This document shows, one piece after another, positions 42,708 to 52,877 of a stretch of DNA of 64,000 bases. Source of the DNA: Bacteroidota bacterium (GTDB lineage Bacteria; Bacteroidota; Rhodothermia; Balneolales; Balneolaceae); NCBI GenBank assembly GCA_009909035.1, contig JAAAOB010000141.1, positions 78,504 to 142,503 on the forward strand, read 5' to 3'. Under the pieces are notes generated by a model that was not told the DNA's origin, ran no database searches, and saw nothing but the letters and a program-made list of their open reading frames with translations. The position numbers and the translations under genes were made by a program. Position 1 is the first letter of the stretch. Each line of letters starts with the position of its first letter.

Positions 42708-44336
42708 ATGAATAAAATCAGCGGCACAATACTGGACCCTCTCAACAACCGTCAGTTTCCGGGAGAAATAACCATTGACGATGGGCATATCCGCTCGGTT
42801 GAACGGAGGCGGGAGGCGGACGTGTCCAGCCGGGTGATCGCGCCGGGATTCGTCGACGCCCATATCCACATCGAAAGCTCCATGCTGGTCCCTTCGGAGT
42901 TTGCCCGGCTGGCGGTGCAGCACGGAACGGTGGCTACGGTCTCCGATCCGCACGAAATTGCCAACGTCTGCGGCATGGAGGGCGTGGAGTATATGATTGA
43001 CAACGGCCGGAAGGTGCCGCTGAAGTTCTACTTCGGGGCTCCCTCCTGCGTGCCGGCCACACCGTTCGAGACGGCCGGGGCTGAGCTGACGCCGGATGAT
43101 GTGGCCACACTCCTGGATCGCGAGGAGATCCGCTACCTGGCGGAGATGATGAACTGGCCGGGGGTGCTGAACGATGATCCCGATGTGCTGAAGAAAATTG
43201 AGTCGGCCCGGGTCCGCGAGAAGCCGGTAGACGGCCACGCGCCGGGCGTGACGGGCGAGGACGCAAAGAAATACGCCTCGGCCGGGATCTCCACCGACCA
43301 CGAGTGCTTTACCATTGGGGAAGCGCGCGACAAGCTGGCCGCCGGTATGATGATCGCCATCCGCGAGGGAAGCGCCGCCAAAAATTACGAGGCCCTCCAC
43401 CCTCTCTTTCTGGAGGCCCCGGACCGCCTGATGTTCTGCTCTGATGATAAACACCCCGACGACCTGGTGGAGGGACACATCAACCGGCTTGCCGCACGGT
43501 CGCTCCGTCACGGCTACGACCTGTTCCAGATCCTCCGGGCCTGTTCGGTTCACGCCGTGCAGCACTACAACCTGGATGTGGGCCTGCTGCAGCCCGGCGA
43601 TCCGGCCGATTTTGTACTCCTGGACTCCATGGAGAGCATGAATGTTGCCGAAACCTGGATCAACGGAGCGTGCGTCTTCCGTGACGGTACCGTTCGGTTT
43701 GATAAGGTCGATGCAGCCGTGATCAACAATTTCCGGCCCCGCACGATTTCTGCCGGCGACCTGGCGCTGAAAGCAGAGAATGACTCTGGGAGTGTTGAGA
43801 TGCCGGTCATTGTGGCACGGGACGGCGAACTGGTGACTGAAAAATCTATGGAGACTCTGAACCTAACCGATGGAGTTGTTCAGCCCGATCCTGAACGGGA
43901 CATTCTGAAAGTGGCGGTGGTTAACCGGTACAAAGAGGCCGCGCCGGCCCTCGGGTTTATCAGAAATTTTGGAATCAGGGACGGGGCCATCGCCTCGTCA
44001 GTTGCGCACGACTCGCACAACATCATTGCGGTGGGATCCTCTGATGAACACATGGCCACCGTTATCAACCAGATTATGGAGGCGAAAGGCGGCATCGCCA
44101 CAAGCGGGCCGTCGGGCACCGACCTGCTCCCCCTGCCCGTCGGCGGCATCATGACGGACTGGCCGGGGGATGAAACCGGGGCACACTACAAGCGCCTGAC
44201 CCGCCGGGCTCACGACATGGGCAGCACGCTCAACTCCCCGTTTATGACCATCTCGTTCATGGCGCTGCTTGTGATCCCGAAACTGAAAATGAGCGACAAG
44301 GGACTGTTCGACGGGGAGACGTTTGAATTTGTGTAG
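42708..44336 (+). CDS. ade: Adenine deaminase
   Basis: The 542-residue amidohydrolase converts adenine to hypoxanthine and ammonia in purine salvage. It has the metal-binding start APGFVDAHIHIESSMLVPSEFA, VDGHAPGV, the second-metal STDHECFT and REGSAAKN, CSDDKHPDDLVEGHIN, then the adenine-deaminase-specific C-terminal domain (AVVNRYKEAAPALGFIRNFG, SSVAHDSHNIIAVGSSDEHM, PLPVGGIMTD, MTISFMALLVIPKLKMSDKGLFD). Length is standard. ATG 42708 begins the conserved protein; the frame upstream to 42615 lies in repeat DNA. GC is higher than in flanking genes. Confidence 0.96.
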   Translation: MNKISGTILDPLNNRQFPGEITIDDGHIRSVERRREADVSSRVIAPGFVDAHIHIESSMLVPSEFARLAVQHGTVATVSDPHEIANVCGMEGVEYMIDNGRKVPLKFYFGAPSCVPATPFETAGAELTPDDVATLLDREEIRYLAEMMNWPGVLNDDPDVLKKIESARVREKPVDGHAPGVTGEDAKKYASAGISTDHECFTIGEARDKLAAGMMIAIREGSAAKNYEALHPLFLEAPDRLMFCSDDKHPDDLVEGHINRLAARSLRHGYDLFQILRACSVHAVQHYNLDVGLLQPGDPADFVLLDSMESMNVAETWINGACVFRDGTVRFDKVDAAVINNFRPRTISAGDLALKAENDSGSVEMPVIVARDGELVTEKSMETLNLTDGVVQPDPERDILKVAVVNRYKEAAPALGFIRNFGIRDGAIASSVAHDSHNIIAVGSSDEHMATVINQIMEAKGGIATSGPSGTDLLPLPVGGIMTDWPGDETGAHYKRLTRRAHDMGSTLNSPFMTISFMALLVIPKLKMSDKGLFDGETFEFV

Positions 44337-44785
44337 GCTCACACCACCCCGCCGCCGTCATCGCGGGCTCCGACCGCGATCCCCTGTCTTCGTCATAGCA
44401 AACAGCTTGCCAATGAGTCGATCGGTTTAAATTCCAAATCACACTTTGACAGAAGGAGCTTGTGAAATCTCCCCTTCAGGGGAGTACCACGCGGGTTTTT
44501 CCGCGTGGGGAGGGGTGTTACTCTTTTTGCATCAGAACCAAAAATGGACAATTCTAAACTCAGAAACTCATCCCCCGGCCGTACGAGACCTGATGCAGAG
44601 ATTCGGACCTACTCCACTCATCCGATGACGGGAAGTCGTCGGATGAGAAGAGGACCTTATCCAGACAGATCAGCACGAACCCAGTTTTCAAATCAACTGC
44701 ACAATAATTTTGTTATGTTCATGTGATGAACGTAGCACAAAGAGGCATGATCTTCCGGATAGAATAATTAAAAAAATATGATACC
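44337..44785. other. Gene-free stretch with two hairpins
   Basis: Two hairpins stand out: CCACGCGG/CCGCGTGG at 44487-44508 and CTCATCCGATGAC/GTCGTCGGATGAG at 44617-44647. The latter repeats the 13-bp core found as a separated inverted pair at 25031-25107. No gene is supported. The last ~60 bp are AT-rich and likely hold the promoter of the two-component pair. Confidence 0.5.
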
Positions 44786-45514
44786 ATGTCACACACAAAA
44801 GAATCGATACTTGTTGTAGAGGACAATCAGGATTTGGTTAACCTTTTAGAGATCAATCTTGAGGATGAAGGGTACGACGTGCACATTGCGATGGATGGAG
44901 TGAAGGCTGTTGAAACATTTAAAGCAACCGATCCCTCCCTTATCCTGCTTGATGTGATGCTGCCTAAAATGGACGGGTTTGACGTCTGCAAGGAGATCCG
45001 GTCCGTTGATAAACAGGTCCCCATCCTGATGTTAACGGCCAAATCGGAAGAGGTGGATAAGGTGCTTGGGCTTGAGATTGGTGCAGATGATTATATGACC
45101 AAGCCGTTTAGCGTGCGCGAGCTGCTGGCCCGCGTTAAAGCGATTCTCCGCCGGGCCCATCACAGCTCGGAAGAGAGCGACAAGAAATCCATCCTCAAGT
45201 ACAAGGATCTCAAGGTGGATCCCAACAAGCGCCGCGTGCAGCTGCATGGCGAACCAGTTGAGCTGACCAGCAAGGAGTATGACCTGCTTCTGCTCTTTTT
45301 CTCGAATCCCGGGAAAGCCTACAGCCGCGAAGAGCTTCTCAACGATGTGTGGGGATACAGCTATGAAGGGTACAGCCACACTGTAAACTCCCATATCAAC
45401 CGGCTCAGAAGCAAAATCGAGGACGATCCATCGGAACCGGACTACATCAAAACCGTCTGGGGCGTAGGCTACCGTTTTGCTGATACAGAACAAGAGGCCG
45501 AAAACCATGCGTAG
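44786..45514 (+). CDS. OmpR/PhoB-family response regulator
   Basis: The 242-residue protein has a receiver domain with phosphoacceptor D56 (LILLDVMLP), acidic pocket E12-D13, and K106 (TKPF), then a winged-helix DNA-binding domain (VELTSKEYDLLLLFFSNPGKAYSREELLNDVWGYSYEGYSHTVNSHINRLRSKIED, ending IKTVWGVGYRF). It is activated by the kinase encoded by the next gene, which overlaps its end by 8 bp. Target genes are unknown. Confidence 0.96.
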   Translation: MSHTKESILVVEDNQDLVNLLEINLEDEGYDVHIAMDGVKAVETFKATDPSLILLDVMLPKMDGFDVCKEIRSVDKQVPILMLTAKSEEVDKVLGLEIGADDYMTKPFSVRELLARVKAILRRAHHSSEESDKKSILKYKDLKVDPNKRRVQLHGEPVELTSKEYDLLLLFFSNPGKAYSREELLNDVWGYSYEGYSHTVNSHINRLRSKIEDDPSEPDYIKTVWGVGYRFADTEQEAENHA

Positions 45515-46964
45515 TTTTTATTTAAAACTTGCCGTCATTTTCTCCATCATCCTGGTTGTGTTCGGGGTGCTGGTTGCCTATATCAGTATCCGGGCCTCAT
45601 CGCAGGTGGCCCAGGAGGCGCTGCAGAAAACGAATAAAGATCTTGCCGCCAACCTGGTTCGCGAGATTGAGCCGATGGTGCAGGATGAGTTTGACCAGGA
45701 GAAGATTGAAGCCCGCCTGGTGGAGCTGAAAGGCAGCAGTCCGCAGTTTGATTTTTATCTCCTCAACAGCAACGGTGCCGTCAAAAGTGTACGTCCGGGG
45801 TCCGGTGAAGATGTGGTTCGCCACCAGCCGGTTGTGGATACCGCCCCCCTGGATGCCTTCATTGACGGTGAACCGATGCCGATTCTGGCTTCCGACCCGC
45901 TGAACCCGGGGCAGCGAAAGCCATTCAGCGTGGCACATATCAGCATTATGGGCTCGCAGAGCTGCTATCTCTACGTGGTTTTAGAGGGAGAAGAGTTTAC
46001 TGAAACGTTTGCCATGCTGACCGATAGTTACATTACCCGCGGATCGATTTTAATCATCGGGGCTGTGCTTCTTCTGAGCCTTGCGGTGGGGCTGCTTCTG
46101 TTTCGGCAGCTCACCCAGCGCCTGAATAAAATCAAATCCACGGTCACAGATTTTGAGCGCGGTGAGCTGACCAAGCGGATCGCCGTGAAAGGAAATGATG
46201 AGCTTTCGGAACTCTCCAGGGGGTTCAACCGGATGGCTGATAATCTCTATCAGAGCATGCTGGACATTCAAAAATCGGATCGATTGCGGCGCGAGCTTGT
46301 GGCGAATGTCAGCCATGATCTCCGCAGTCCGCTCGCTTCCATCCAGGGATATCTCGAAACTATACAAATTAAAGGTAAAGATTTAACCAAGGAGCAGTTC
46401 AACCAGTACATTGAAACGGCGATCGGGAATACAAAACGCCTGAATAACCTGATCGGCGACCTGTTTGACCTCTCCAAGCTCGATGCCGAAAATGTTCAGC
46501 CGGTCCTTGAAAGTGTGTCGGTGGCCGAACTGGTGCAAGACCTCGTGCTGCAGTTTAAGCCCATCGCTGAAAAGAAGAATATGACGCTTACCGCGGGGTT
46601 TCCAGAAACATCGCAATCCTACATTACCGCGGATATCGGGCTTTTGAACCGGGCGATATCAAACCTGATCAACAACGCCATTGAGCACACACCTGAAGGC
46701 GGGACCGTTACGGTTGGCTTTTCGAACGAGGGTACAGATGTGCGTATTGAGGTATCGGATACCGGGTCCGGAATTCCCGAGGCGGACCTCCCCCATATTT
46801 TTGACCGGTTTTACCAGGCGGATAAAAGCCGTACAAGCGGAAGCAATGCCGGCCTCGGGCTTGCAATTGCAAAGAAAATATTCAACCTGCACAACGGCAA
46901 AGTATCTGTGGAGAGTCCCGGCAACAGCGGCACAACGTTTAAAATCTGGATTCCAAGTTCCTGA
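45507..46964 (+). CDS. Membrane sensor histidine kinase
   Basis: The 485-residue kinase has a first membrane helix (LAVIFSIILVVFGVLVAYISI), a ~140-residue periplasmic sensor region, a second helix (ILIIGAVLLLSLAVGLLLF), HAMP (RLNKIKSTVTDFERGEL), H-box with H270 (ANVSHDLRSPLASIQGYLE), N-box (LINNAIEHTPEGG), G1 (VSDTGSGIPEADLPHIFDRFYQ) and G2 (GLGLAIAKKIF). ATG 45507 is inside the last codons of the response regulator gene (ATGCGTAG overlap), showing translational coupling. The signal sensed is unknown. Confidence 0.95.
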   Translation: MRSFYLKLAVIFSIILVVFGVLVAYISIRASSQVAQEALQKTNKDLAANLVREIEPMVQDEFDQEKIEARLVELKGSSPQFDFYLLNSNGAVKSVRPGSGEDVVRHQPVVDTAPLDAFIDGEPMPILASDPLNPGQRKPFSVAHISIMGSQSCYLYVVLEGEEFTETFAMLTDSYITRGSILIIGAVLLLSLAVGLLLFRQLTQRLNKIKSTVTDFERGELTKRIAVKGNDELSELSRGFNRMADNLYQSMLDIQKSDRLRRELVANVSHDLRSPLASIQGYLETIQIKGKDLTKEQFNQYIETAIGNTKRLNNLIGDLFDLSKLDAENVQPVLESVSVAELVQDLVLQFKPIAEKKNMTLTAGFPETSQSYITADIGLLNRAISNLINNAIEHTPEGGTVTVGFSNEGTDVRIEVSDTGSGIPEADLPHIFDRFYQADKSRTSGSNAGLGLAIAKKIFNLHNGKVSVESPGNSGTTFKIWIPSS

Positions 46965-47234
46965 AACCGGTCCGCTGAACCGCTGCAACCACTAAAAGCG
47001 GTGGTGCATCCGGCCGGGATAAATTTTTACCAGGACCGTTTTTTCTGAACGAATCTGCATCTCTCGTTGTCAGCATCAGACAAGGTTTTCGAAAAACTAA
47101 CTCTGTTGATTTATCCTACATTCACGAATATGTCGTAAATTACAGAATGGAGCTGCCAGACACCGGGCACTGAACAGGCTCCTGCAGACGTTAAGAATTT
47201 CATAGAGACCCGACAACCATTTTATCGAACGTTA

Positions 47235-49088
47235 ATGAACTGTACTACGAAACCTTTTGTGAAACAGATTAGCCTCCTGCTCTCGCTGATGCTCTTGCTG
47301 CCGGCAGCGCTCCATGCCCAGAATGCATCGAGCAAGGATAAACTCGATATTGAGATCAAACAGTCTCAAAATGTAATCCCCGCCGGCACGTCCGCCAAAC
47401 ATGCCGTTTTGCTGAACCTGGAGGATACCTGGCACGTGAATTCGGACCAGCCGTCGCAGGATTTCCTCATCGGCACCAAGCTGACGATCAACAGCACCGA
47501 AAAGCTGACAGCTACCGGTATTCAATATCCCCCGTCTAAGGAGTACAATTTTGAATTTTCCGAGGAGCCCGTGGACGTATTCGAGGGGGAATCACCAATT
47601 TTGTTCACCATCTACGCCTCTGAAGATCTGGAACCGGGCAGCTACGAGCTCACCGGCTCTCTGCTTGTGCAGGCGTGCGATAACGAGGTCTGCCTGGCAC
47701 CGACAACCATCGACCTCTCTATTCCGGTGGACGTTACCGCCGAGGGCACGGGATTTCAACCCCTGAACGCTGATTTTTTTGACGGTATTGAAACCTCCGA
47801 CGGATCCATAACGGATGCCTTGTCGGCGCGCGGTGGAGGCGAAATTGCCGCTCTTTTCGACACAATGGGTCTGTTCTGGGCCTTTGCCGGAATTTTCCTG
47901 ATCGGCCTGGCCCTCAACCTTACCCCCTGCGTCTACCCGATGCTTTCGGTCACCGTTTCGCTGTTTGGCAGCCGGGAAGAAGAGGAGAGCAAGCTGGGCA
48001 GCTCTTTTTTCATGGCTTTTGTCTATGTGATGGGCATTGTGTTTATGTACAGCGTGCTGGGTGTGGCGGCGGCATTTACGGGCGCGCTATTTGGCAGCTG
48101 GCTGCAGAGCCCTGTTGTGCTGGCAGGTATCGGTGTTTTGATCTTTGCCCTTGCGCTTAGCATGTTCGGGCTTTATGAGCTCCAGCCTCCCTCCTCCTGG
48201 ATGCAGTCGCTCAGCGGAACACAGAGAAAAACCGGCGGAGTGCTTGGCCACTTTTTTTCCGGCCTGGTTGTTGGCGTCTTTGCTGCTCCCTGTATCGGCC
48301 CGCCGATTATTGCGCTGCTGGCTTTTGTGGGATCCCAGGGTGATCCGTTGTTCGGCTTTGCCCTCTTCTTTGTGATGGCTTTCGGCCTTGGGTTTCCCTA
48401 CCTGATTCTCGGCACGTTCAGCGGCCTGCTCTCCAAGATGCCAAAATCGGGCACCTGGATGGTGTGGGTCAAAAAGGTGTTTGGCGTTGTGCTTGTGGGT
48501 GTTGCCGGATTCTACCTTTCACTGGCATTCTTTCCCGGATACTCGTTTCACACCATCATCGCAACGGTTATCGCGGGCGGGATCTATCTCGGCTTCCTCG
48601 AGTCTTCAGGAAAAGGAGTGAAAACGTTTACGAGAATAAAATGGGGTGTAGGAGCCGCTTTATTACTTGTTGGCGCCATGCTCATTATGAATCTCCAGAA
48701 AGAGGGTGTTGAGTGGGAGCCCTACAGCGATGAGGCCTACAGTGAAGCGATTGAAAACAATCAGCCCGTGATGCTCGACTTTTACGCCGACTGGTGTATC
48801 CCCTGTCTGGAGCTTGAGCGGTCAACCTACACGGATGCAGAGGTGATTGAATCCACCAGGGAGTTCAAACGGTTCAAAGTGGATATGACCAACTACGAAT
48901 CAGACGATTCCCGCGAGCTGCGCGATCGCTTTGATGTTGCCGGTGTGCCCACCATCGTGTTTATTCGACCGGACGGCCGCGAAGTGAAAGATGCACGGGT
49001 TGTGGGTTACCTGCGTGCTGAACTCTTTATGGAAAGGGTTCAGATGCTGCTCGAGCAGTCGGAGGATGAGATGGCGTTAATTGAATAG
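47235..49088 (+). CDS. DsbD-like thiol:disulfide interchange protein
   Basis: The 617-residue protein has a signal peptide (LLLPAALHA), an N-terminal DsbD-alpha-like domain with a Cys pair (VQACDNEVCLAP), an eight-helix DsbD/CcdA membrane core from about 205 (GLALNLTPCVYPMLSVTVSLFGS with one redox Cys, VGVFAAPCIGPPIIALLAF with the other) and a C-terminal thioredoxin domain with CIPC at 521-524 (FYADWCIPCLELE). It carries electrons from cytoplasmic thioredoxin to periplasmic thiols. All three modules are present, as in true DsbD. It stands alone, 270 bp after the kinase gene. Confidence 0.94.
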   Translation: MNCTTKPFVKQISLLLSLMLLLPAALHAQNASSKDKLDIEIKQSQNVIPAGTSAKHAVLLNLEDTWHVNSDQPSQDFLIGTKLTINSTEKLTATGIQYPPSKEYNFEFSEEPVDVFEGESPILFTIYASEDLEPGSYELTGSLLVQACDNEVCLAPTTIDLSIPVDVTAEGTGFQPLNADFFDGIETSDGSITDALSARGGGEIAALFDTMGLFWAFAGIFLIGLALNLTPCVYPMLSVTVSLFGSREEEESKLGSSFFMAFVYVMGIVFMYSVLGVAAAFTGALFGSWLQSPVVLAGIGVLIFALALSMFGLYELQPPSSWMQSLSGTQRKTGGVLGHFFSGLVVGVFAAPCIGPPIIALLAFVGSQGDPLFGFALFFVMAFGLGFPYLILGTFSGLLSKMPKSGTWMVWVKKVFGVVLVGVAGFYLSLAFFPGYSFHTIIATVIAGGIYLGFLESSGKGVKTFTRIKWGVGAALLLVGAMLIMNLQKEGVEWEPYSDEAYSEAIENNQPVMLDFYADWCIPCLELERSTYTDAEVIESTREFKRFKVDMTNYESDDSRELRDRFDVAGVPTIVFIRPDGREVKDARVVGYLRAELFMERVQMLLEQSEDEMALIE

Positions 49089-49151
49089 ATTCTACGTTCT
49101 TCTTAGGGGCCATCCGCTCCGCGGATTGTGTGGAGTGGGGCTTTCACCTAA

Positions 49152-49392
49152 TACCCGGCAATGAATTGCCGGGCTACAAAGCGGTCATCTCTTCGAGACT
49201 CGCGTTACGAATTTCGGTTTGATTCATCAACAAAGAGCTCAAAAAGTCCCCCTTTTTAAAAGGGGATTTCAGTAGGCCAATTACAAACGATTAAACAAGT
49301 ACAATCCGCAAAGCCACCAGGAATCAACCCGCCATAACCGTTCAGTCCCGAACGGGACGTCCGCTTTATAGCCTGACGTTTTAACGTCAGTT
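49152..49392. repeat. Composite dispersed repeat, copy 1
   Basis: The ~240-bp unit runs CCCGGCAATGAATTGCCGGG, CAAAGCGGTCATCTCTTCGA, GAATTTCGGTTTGATTCATC, CCCCCTTTTTAAAAGGGGA, AAACGATTAAACAAGT, AAGCCACCAGGAATCAACCC, CCGTTCAGTCCCGAACGGGA. The same order recurs at 49578-49827 and 56999-57220. Several parts are small palindromes. No coding frame. Confidence 0.75.
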
Positions 49393-49577
49393 TTAACGAC
49401 GGATGAGATCAATTGAGAAGTCCGTGAAACGGACGGCCCTCCAAAACCTTGAACCGACTCTCAGACCGACATACCGTAATCGTATCCAATGCCGGTATTA
49501 GAAGATCGTATCTTTATCCAAACCATGGCGTGCCATCCGTTTCGCGGATTTCCATGGGATACGCCCGCATCTCCCAA

Positions 49578-49827
49578 CCCGGCAATGAATTGCTGGGCTA
49601 CAAAGCGGTCGTCTCTCCGAGACTCACCTTACGAATTTCGGTTTGATTCACGACCAAGGAACCAAAAACTCCCCCTTTCCAAAGGGGGATTCAGGGGGAT
49701 TTCAGCAATTCTTTTACAAACGATATAAACAAGTGTAAAGCCCGCAACGCCACCAGGCATCAACCTATCCCAACCGTTCAGTCCCGCCAGGGACGTCCGC
49801 TTTGTAGCCACGCGTTTCCAACGCGGG
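49578..49827. repeat. Composite dispersed repeat, copy 2
   Basis: Second copy of the composite unit, ~190 bp downstream of the first in the same orientation, with the longer middle CCAAAGGGGGATTCAGGGGG. The whole 49089-49983 interval has no gene. Between the copies a variant of the short phrase GCCATCCGCTCCGCGGAT is repeated (49110 and 49533). Confidence 0.75.
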
Positions 49828-49983
49828 ATTGAATGACGCACGGCCCACCGGTTGTCGTTCACCCTCTCTCCTTCTTGTAAACCCAACTGCCCATTGGTGA
49901 TATAAACGCTCAATGACCTTGTTACGGTTTCGTTATGGATGGGACGGCCAGCTTTTGTTTCTTAAAGAAAAAACAAACGACCC

Positions 49984-51105
49984 ATGAAATTATTTTCACA
50001 CAGTTCCATAGTTGTTGCACTTCTCATCACCGCCCTGTTCACTTGGGAATGTTCCGATGCCCAGCGGCTTCCGGTCAGCGGTTTTGATACCAATCTTGAA
50101 AAACGGAGCATCGACCTGAGCGAACTTATTGGCGGGGGACCGGGTAAAGATGGAATTCCCGCAATCAACAATCCAAATTTTGTATCCCAGGAGGAGGCCG
50201 CCGGGTGGATCGATCCAAAAGAACCGGTCATCTCCCTTGAAGTTAACGGTGAAGCAAAAGCCTATCCAATCCAGGTGCTGATCTGGCACGAAATAGCCAA
50301 TGATGAAATTGGCGGTGTACCAGTGTCGGTCACGTTTTGTCCGCTCTGCTATTCGGCAATTGTCTTTGACCGCCGCCTTGACGGAGAAGTCTACAATTTT
50401 GGTGTCTCCGGTATGCTGCGAAACTCCGATCTTGTGATGTTTGACCGAAAAACCGAAACGCTTTGGCAGCAGTTTTCAGGAGAAGCCATTGTCGGTGACC
50501 TGACCGGGAAGCAGTTAAAAATTCTTCCAAGCCAGCTGATTTCATTTGAGCAGTTTCGTGAAACCTATCCCAACGCCCCCGTACTTTCTAAAGAGACCGG
50601 CCACAGAAGAAACTACGGCGAAAATCCATATGCCGGATACGATGATATCAACAACTCTCCGTTCTTGATGGATGATGACCAGATCTCAGACAAGCTCCCT
50701 CCCATGGAAAAAGTTGTGGGAGTCAGATCCGGCGATGTCCAGGTGGGATATCCCTACAGTATAACGGAAGAGGCCAAGGTTCTGCATGACGAAATTAACG
50801 GTGAGCCGGTCGTCATTTTTCACCTCGACGGCATGGCATCCGCGCTGGATAATCCATCCATTAAAAACTCGCGCGATGACGGAGCTACCGGGGTCTTCTC
50901 GCCAGTTGTAGATGGTGAAAAGCTTGAATTTGAGTTCAGAGATGGAAACGTTATCGACCTGAAAACGGAAAGCACCTGGAATATTTCAGGAAAAGCTACC
51001 TCCGGGCCAATGGAAGGCAAAATGCTCGAAACTAAAAAATTCGGAGACTACTTTGCTTTTGCCTGGCTTGTATTTTACCCGGATACAAAAATTTATAAAC
51101 AATAA
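49984..51105 (+). CDS. DUF3179 domain lipoprotein-like exported protein
   Basis: The 373-residue exported protein (hydrophobic leader SSIVVALLITALFTWEC, possible lipidated Cys) is a full DUF3179 protein: GGGPGKDGIPAINNPNFV, WIDPKEPVISLEVNGEAKAYPIQVLIWHEIAND, VSVTFCPLCYSAIVFDR (conserved CxxC) and NFGVSGMLRNSDLVMFDRKTETLWQQFSGEAIVG. The family is widespread and lacks an assigned function; the conserved FCPLCYSA and LWQQ motifs hint at a metal or thiol site. The AraC gene starts 34 bp after its stop. Confidence 0.9.
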   Translation: MKLFSHSSIVVALLITALFTWECSDAQRLPVSGFDTNLEKRSIDLSELIGGGPGKDGIPAINNPNFVSQEEAAGWIDPKEPVISLEVNGEAKAYPIQVLIWHEIANDEIGGVPVSVTFCPLCYSAIVFDRRLDGEVYNFGVSGMLRNSDLVMFDRKTETLWQQFSGEAIVGDLTGKQLKILPSQLISFEQFRETYPNAPVLSKETGHRRNYGENPYAGYDDINNSPFLMDDDQISDKLPPMEKVVGVRSGDVQVGYPYSITEEAKVLHDEINGEPVVIFHLDGMASALDNPSIKNSRDDGATGVFSPVVDGEKLEFEFRDGNVIDLKTESTWNISGKATSGPMEGKMLETKKFGDYFAFAWLVFYPDTKIYKQ

Positions 51106-51139
51106 CAGCGTATGAACAAATCCATGTAATACAGGAATT

Positions 51140-51991
51140 GTGGAAAAACAATATGTCAATAGCTCCATCAATGCACATTTTTCGATCTCCGATGAACGCC
51201 CTGATCCTGCACACAAGGATAAAAAGTTGTTGATGTTCATCTGGAACGACGGTGCCGAAAGATGTCCCCTGTCGGTTGATCGTCAATTGATGCATCTTAA
51301 ACCGGACACGGTTGTCTGTACCACATACCTGCATAATTTACATATTGACAATTCTAATTGCAGCCTGAAGTACCTGCAGTTCAACCGCGAGTTTTACTGT
51401 ATCCACACCAATGACAGTGAAGTTTCCTGCAACGGACTTCTGTTTTTTGGTTCGGATTTCGTTCCATCACTGCATATACCGGAAAACGAAAAAGAATCAT
51501 TCCGGATTCTGTTTCGTGTATTAGCCGAGGAGTTCGATACAACAGGTACCGGCCGGGAGGAGATGCTTCGAATTCTGCTAAAGAGATTCATCATTAAATG
51601 TACGCGCCTGGCCAATGATCAGATCGTCAAAGACAGCGATAAACAGTCCGAAATAGACATGATACGGACATTTAATGTGCTGGTGGAGGAACACTTTAAA
51701 ACTAAAAAATCTGTGAAAGAATACGCAAAACTGATGTATAAATCGCCGAAAACAATCGCTAATATCTTTAGCAAAAACTCCGACAGAACTCCGCTCGAGG
51801 TAATCCATAACCGGGTGATTATTGAAGCAAAACGTATGCTTCTCTATACGGACAAAACCTCGAAAGAGATTGGAATGGAGCTTGGATATGACGATCCGGC
51901 GCAATTCAGTAAACTGTTTAAAAAGCAGGCCGGGATGACAACAACTGAATTCAGAAAATCGAATACTGAACTTGCATACGGGAATAATTGA
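51140..51991 (+). CDS. AraC family transcriptional regulator
   Basis: The 283-residue product has a cupin-like N-terminal sensing half (to about 125) and a two-helix-turn-helix AraC domain at the C-terminus (KSVKEYAKLMYKSPKTIANIFSK, TPLEVIHNRVIIEAKRMLLYTDKTSKEIGMELGYDDPAQFSKLFKKQAGMTTTEFRK). The reading frame starts with GTG at 51140; no better ATG lies near the N-terminus. It lies directly upstream of an AhpD-like gene, a common pairing in which the regulator controls its neighbour. Confidence 0.9.
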   Translation: MEKQYVNSSINAHFSISDERPDPAHKDKKLLMFIWNDGAERCPLSVDRQLMHLKPDTVVCTTYLHNLHIDNSNCSLKYLQFNREFYCIHTNDSEVSCNGLLFFGSDFVPSLHIPENEKESFRILFRVLAEEFDTTGTGREEMLRILLKRFIIKCTRLANDQIVKDSDKQSEIDMIRTFNVLVEEHFKTKKSVKEYAKLMYKSPKTIANIFSKNSDRTPLEVIHNRVIIEAKRMLLYTDKTSKEIGMELGYDDPAQFSKLFKKQAGMTTTEFRKSNTELAYGNN

Positions 51992-52082
51992 CAATACGAA
52001 GTGACGTACTGGCATTTATAGGTTTGTGAATGATAACGATCTTTGTAGTGAATTAAATCGAAAACAAAAACAACCCATACAA

Positions 52083-52637
52083 ATGAGACCTTTTAAAGTA
52101 CCCGAACGAAGTGAAGTATCCGAGAAAAATCAAAAAATCTTCGACAACCTCGAGTCCAAACTCGACTTTGTTCCAAATATCTACGCAACCTATGCGTATT
52201 CCGACAATGCTCTTGAACGGTACATGACGTTTGCCAACGGCAAAACCTCGCTTAACAATAAAGAGAAAGAGATTGTAAATCTTGTTGTTAGCCAGGTAAA
52301 TGCATGCACCTATTGCCAGGCTGCACATACCGCCTTGGGTAAAATGAACGGATTTACCGAAGAGGAGACGATTGAACTACGCAAAGGTCATGCCCCTTTT
52401 AATGAGAAGTTCGATGCACTTGCAAAGCTTGTCAAAGAGATTGCCGAAAATCGCGGAAAAGTTTCTGACGATGCTCTTCAAAATTTCTTTGACGCGGGCT
52501 ACGATAAGGAAAATCTCGTTGACGTAATCGTTAACGTAGGCGAGAAAGCAACAACGAATTTTCTGCACAACGTAACGGAAATTCCTGTTGACTTTCCAGA
52601 AGCTCCTGAGCTTACTGAAGCAGAACCGGTAGCCTAA
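52083..52637 (+). CDS. AhpD-like carboxymuconolactone decarboxylase family protein
   Basis: The 184-residue all-helical protein has the peroxidase-type motif C75-T-Y-C78-x-x-x-H82 (VNACTYCQAAHTALGK), preceded by the usual acidic residue (NKEKEIVNLVVSQ). Such proteins reduce peroxides with the two cysteines. The ATG at 52083 (MRPFKVPERSEV) follows an AT-rich stretch and fits the domain start; a frame from 52026 is also open. The AraC regulator is 91 bp upstream. A terminator follows. Confidence 0.92.
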   Translation: MRPFKVPERSEVSEKNQKIFDNLESKLDFVPNIYATYAYSDNALERYMTFANGKTSLNNKEKEIVNLVVSQVNACTYCQAAHTALGKMNGFTEEETIELRKGHAPFNEKFDALAKLVKEIAENRGKVSDDALQNFFDAGYDKENLVDVIVNVGEKATTNFLHNVTEIPVDFPEAPELTEAEPVA

Positions 52638-52742
52638 AGAACCAATGCTGCGTGGATACTGCTTTAAAGCGATCCGCACAGTGATAAGAACCTGTTCAAG
52701 TTAGGCGATTGAGATGTTCCCCAAATCATCGCCGAACATAGA

Positions 52743-52774
52743 AAAAGGCACTTCATTGAATTGAAGTGCCTTTT
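52743..52774 (+). terminator. Rho-independent terminator after the AhpD-like gene
   Basis: Perfect 13-bp stem AAAAGGCACTTCA (52743-52755) with TGAAGTGCCTTTT (52762-52774), 6-nt loop, U-rich on the plus strand side (TTTTATATTTT) and A-rich on the other, so it may work for both directions. Confidence 0.88.
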
Positions 52775-52877
52775 ATATTTTGAATATGGCCTGTAAAGAT
52801 GCCCATGCCCGGTGTAATGGCGTTTATCCCGGTCTGACGTCTTCGCAAGAACGTTCGATAATTTAACCCGCTTTCGG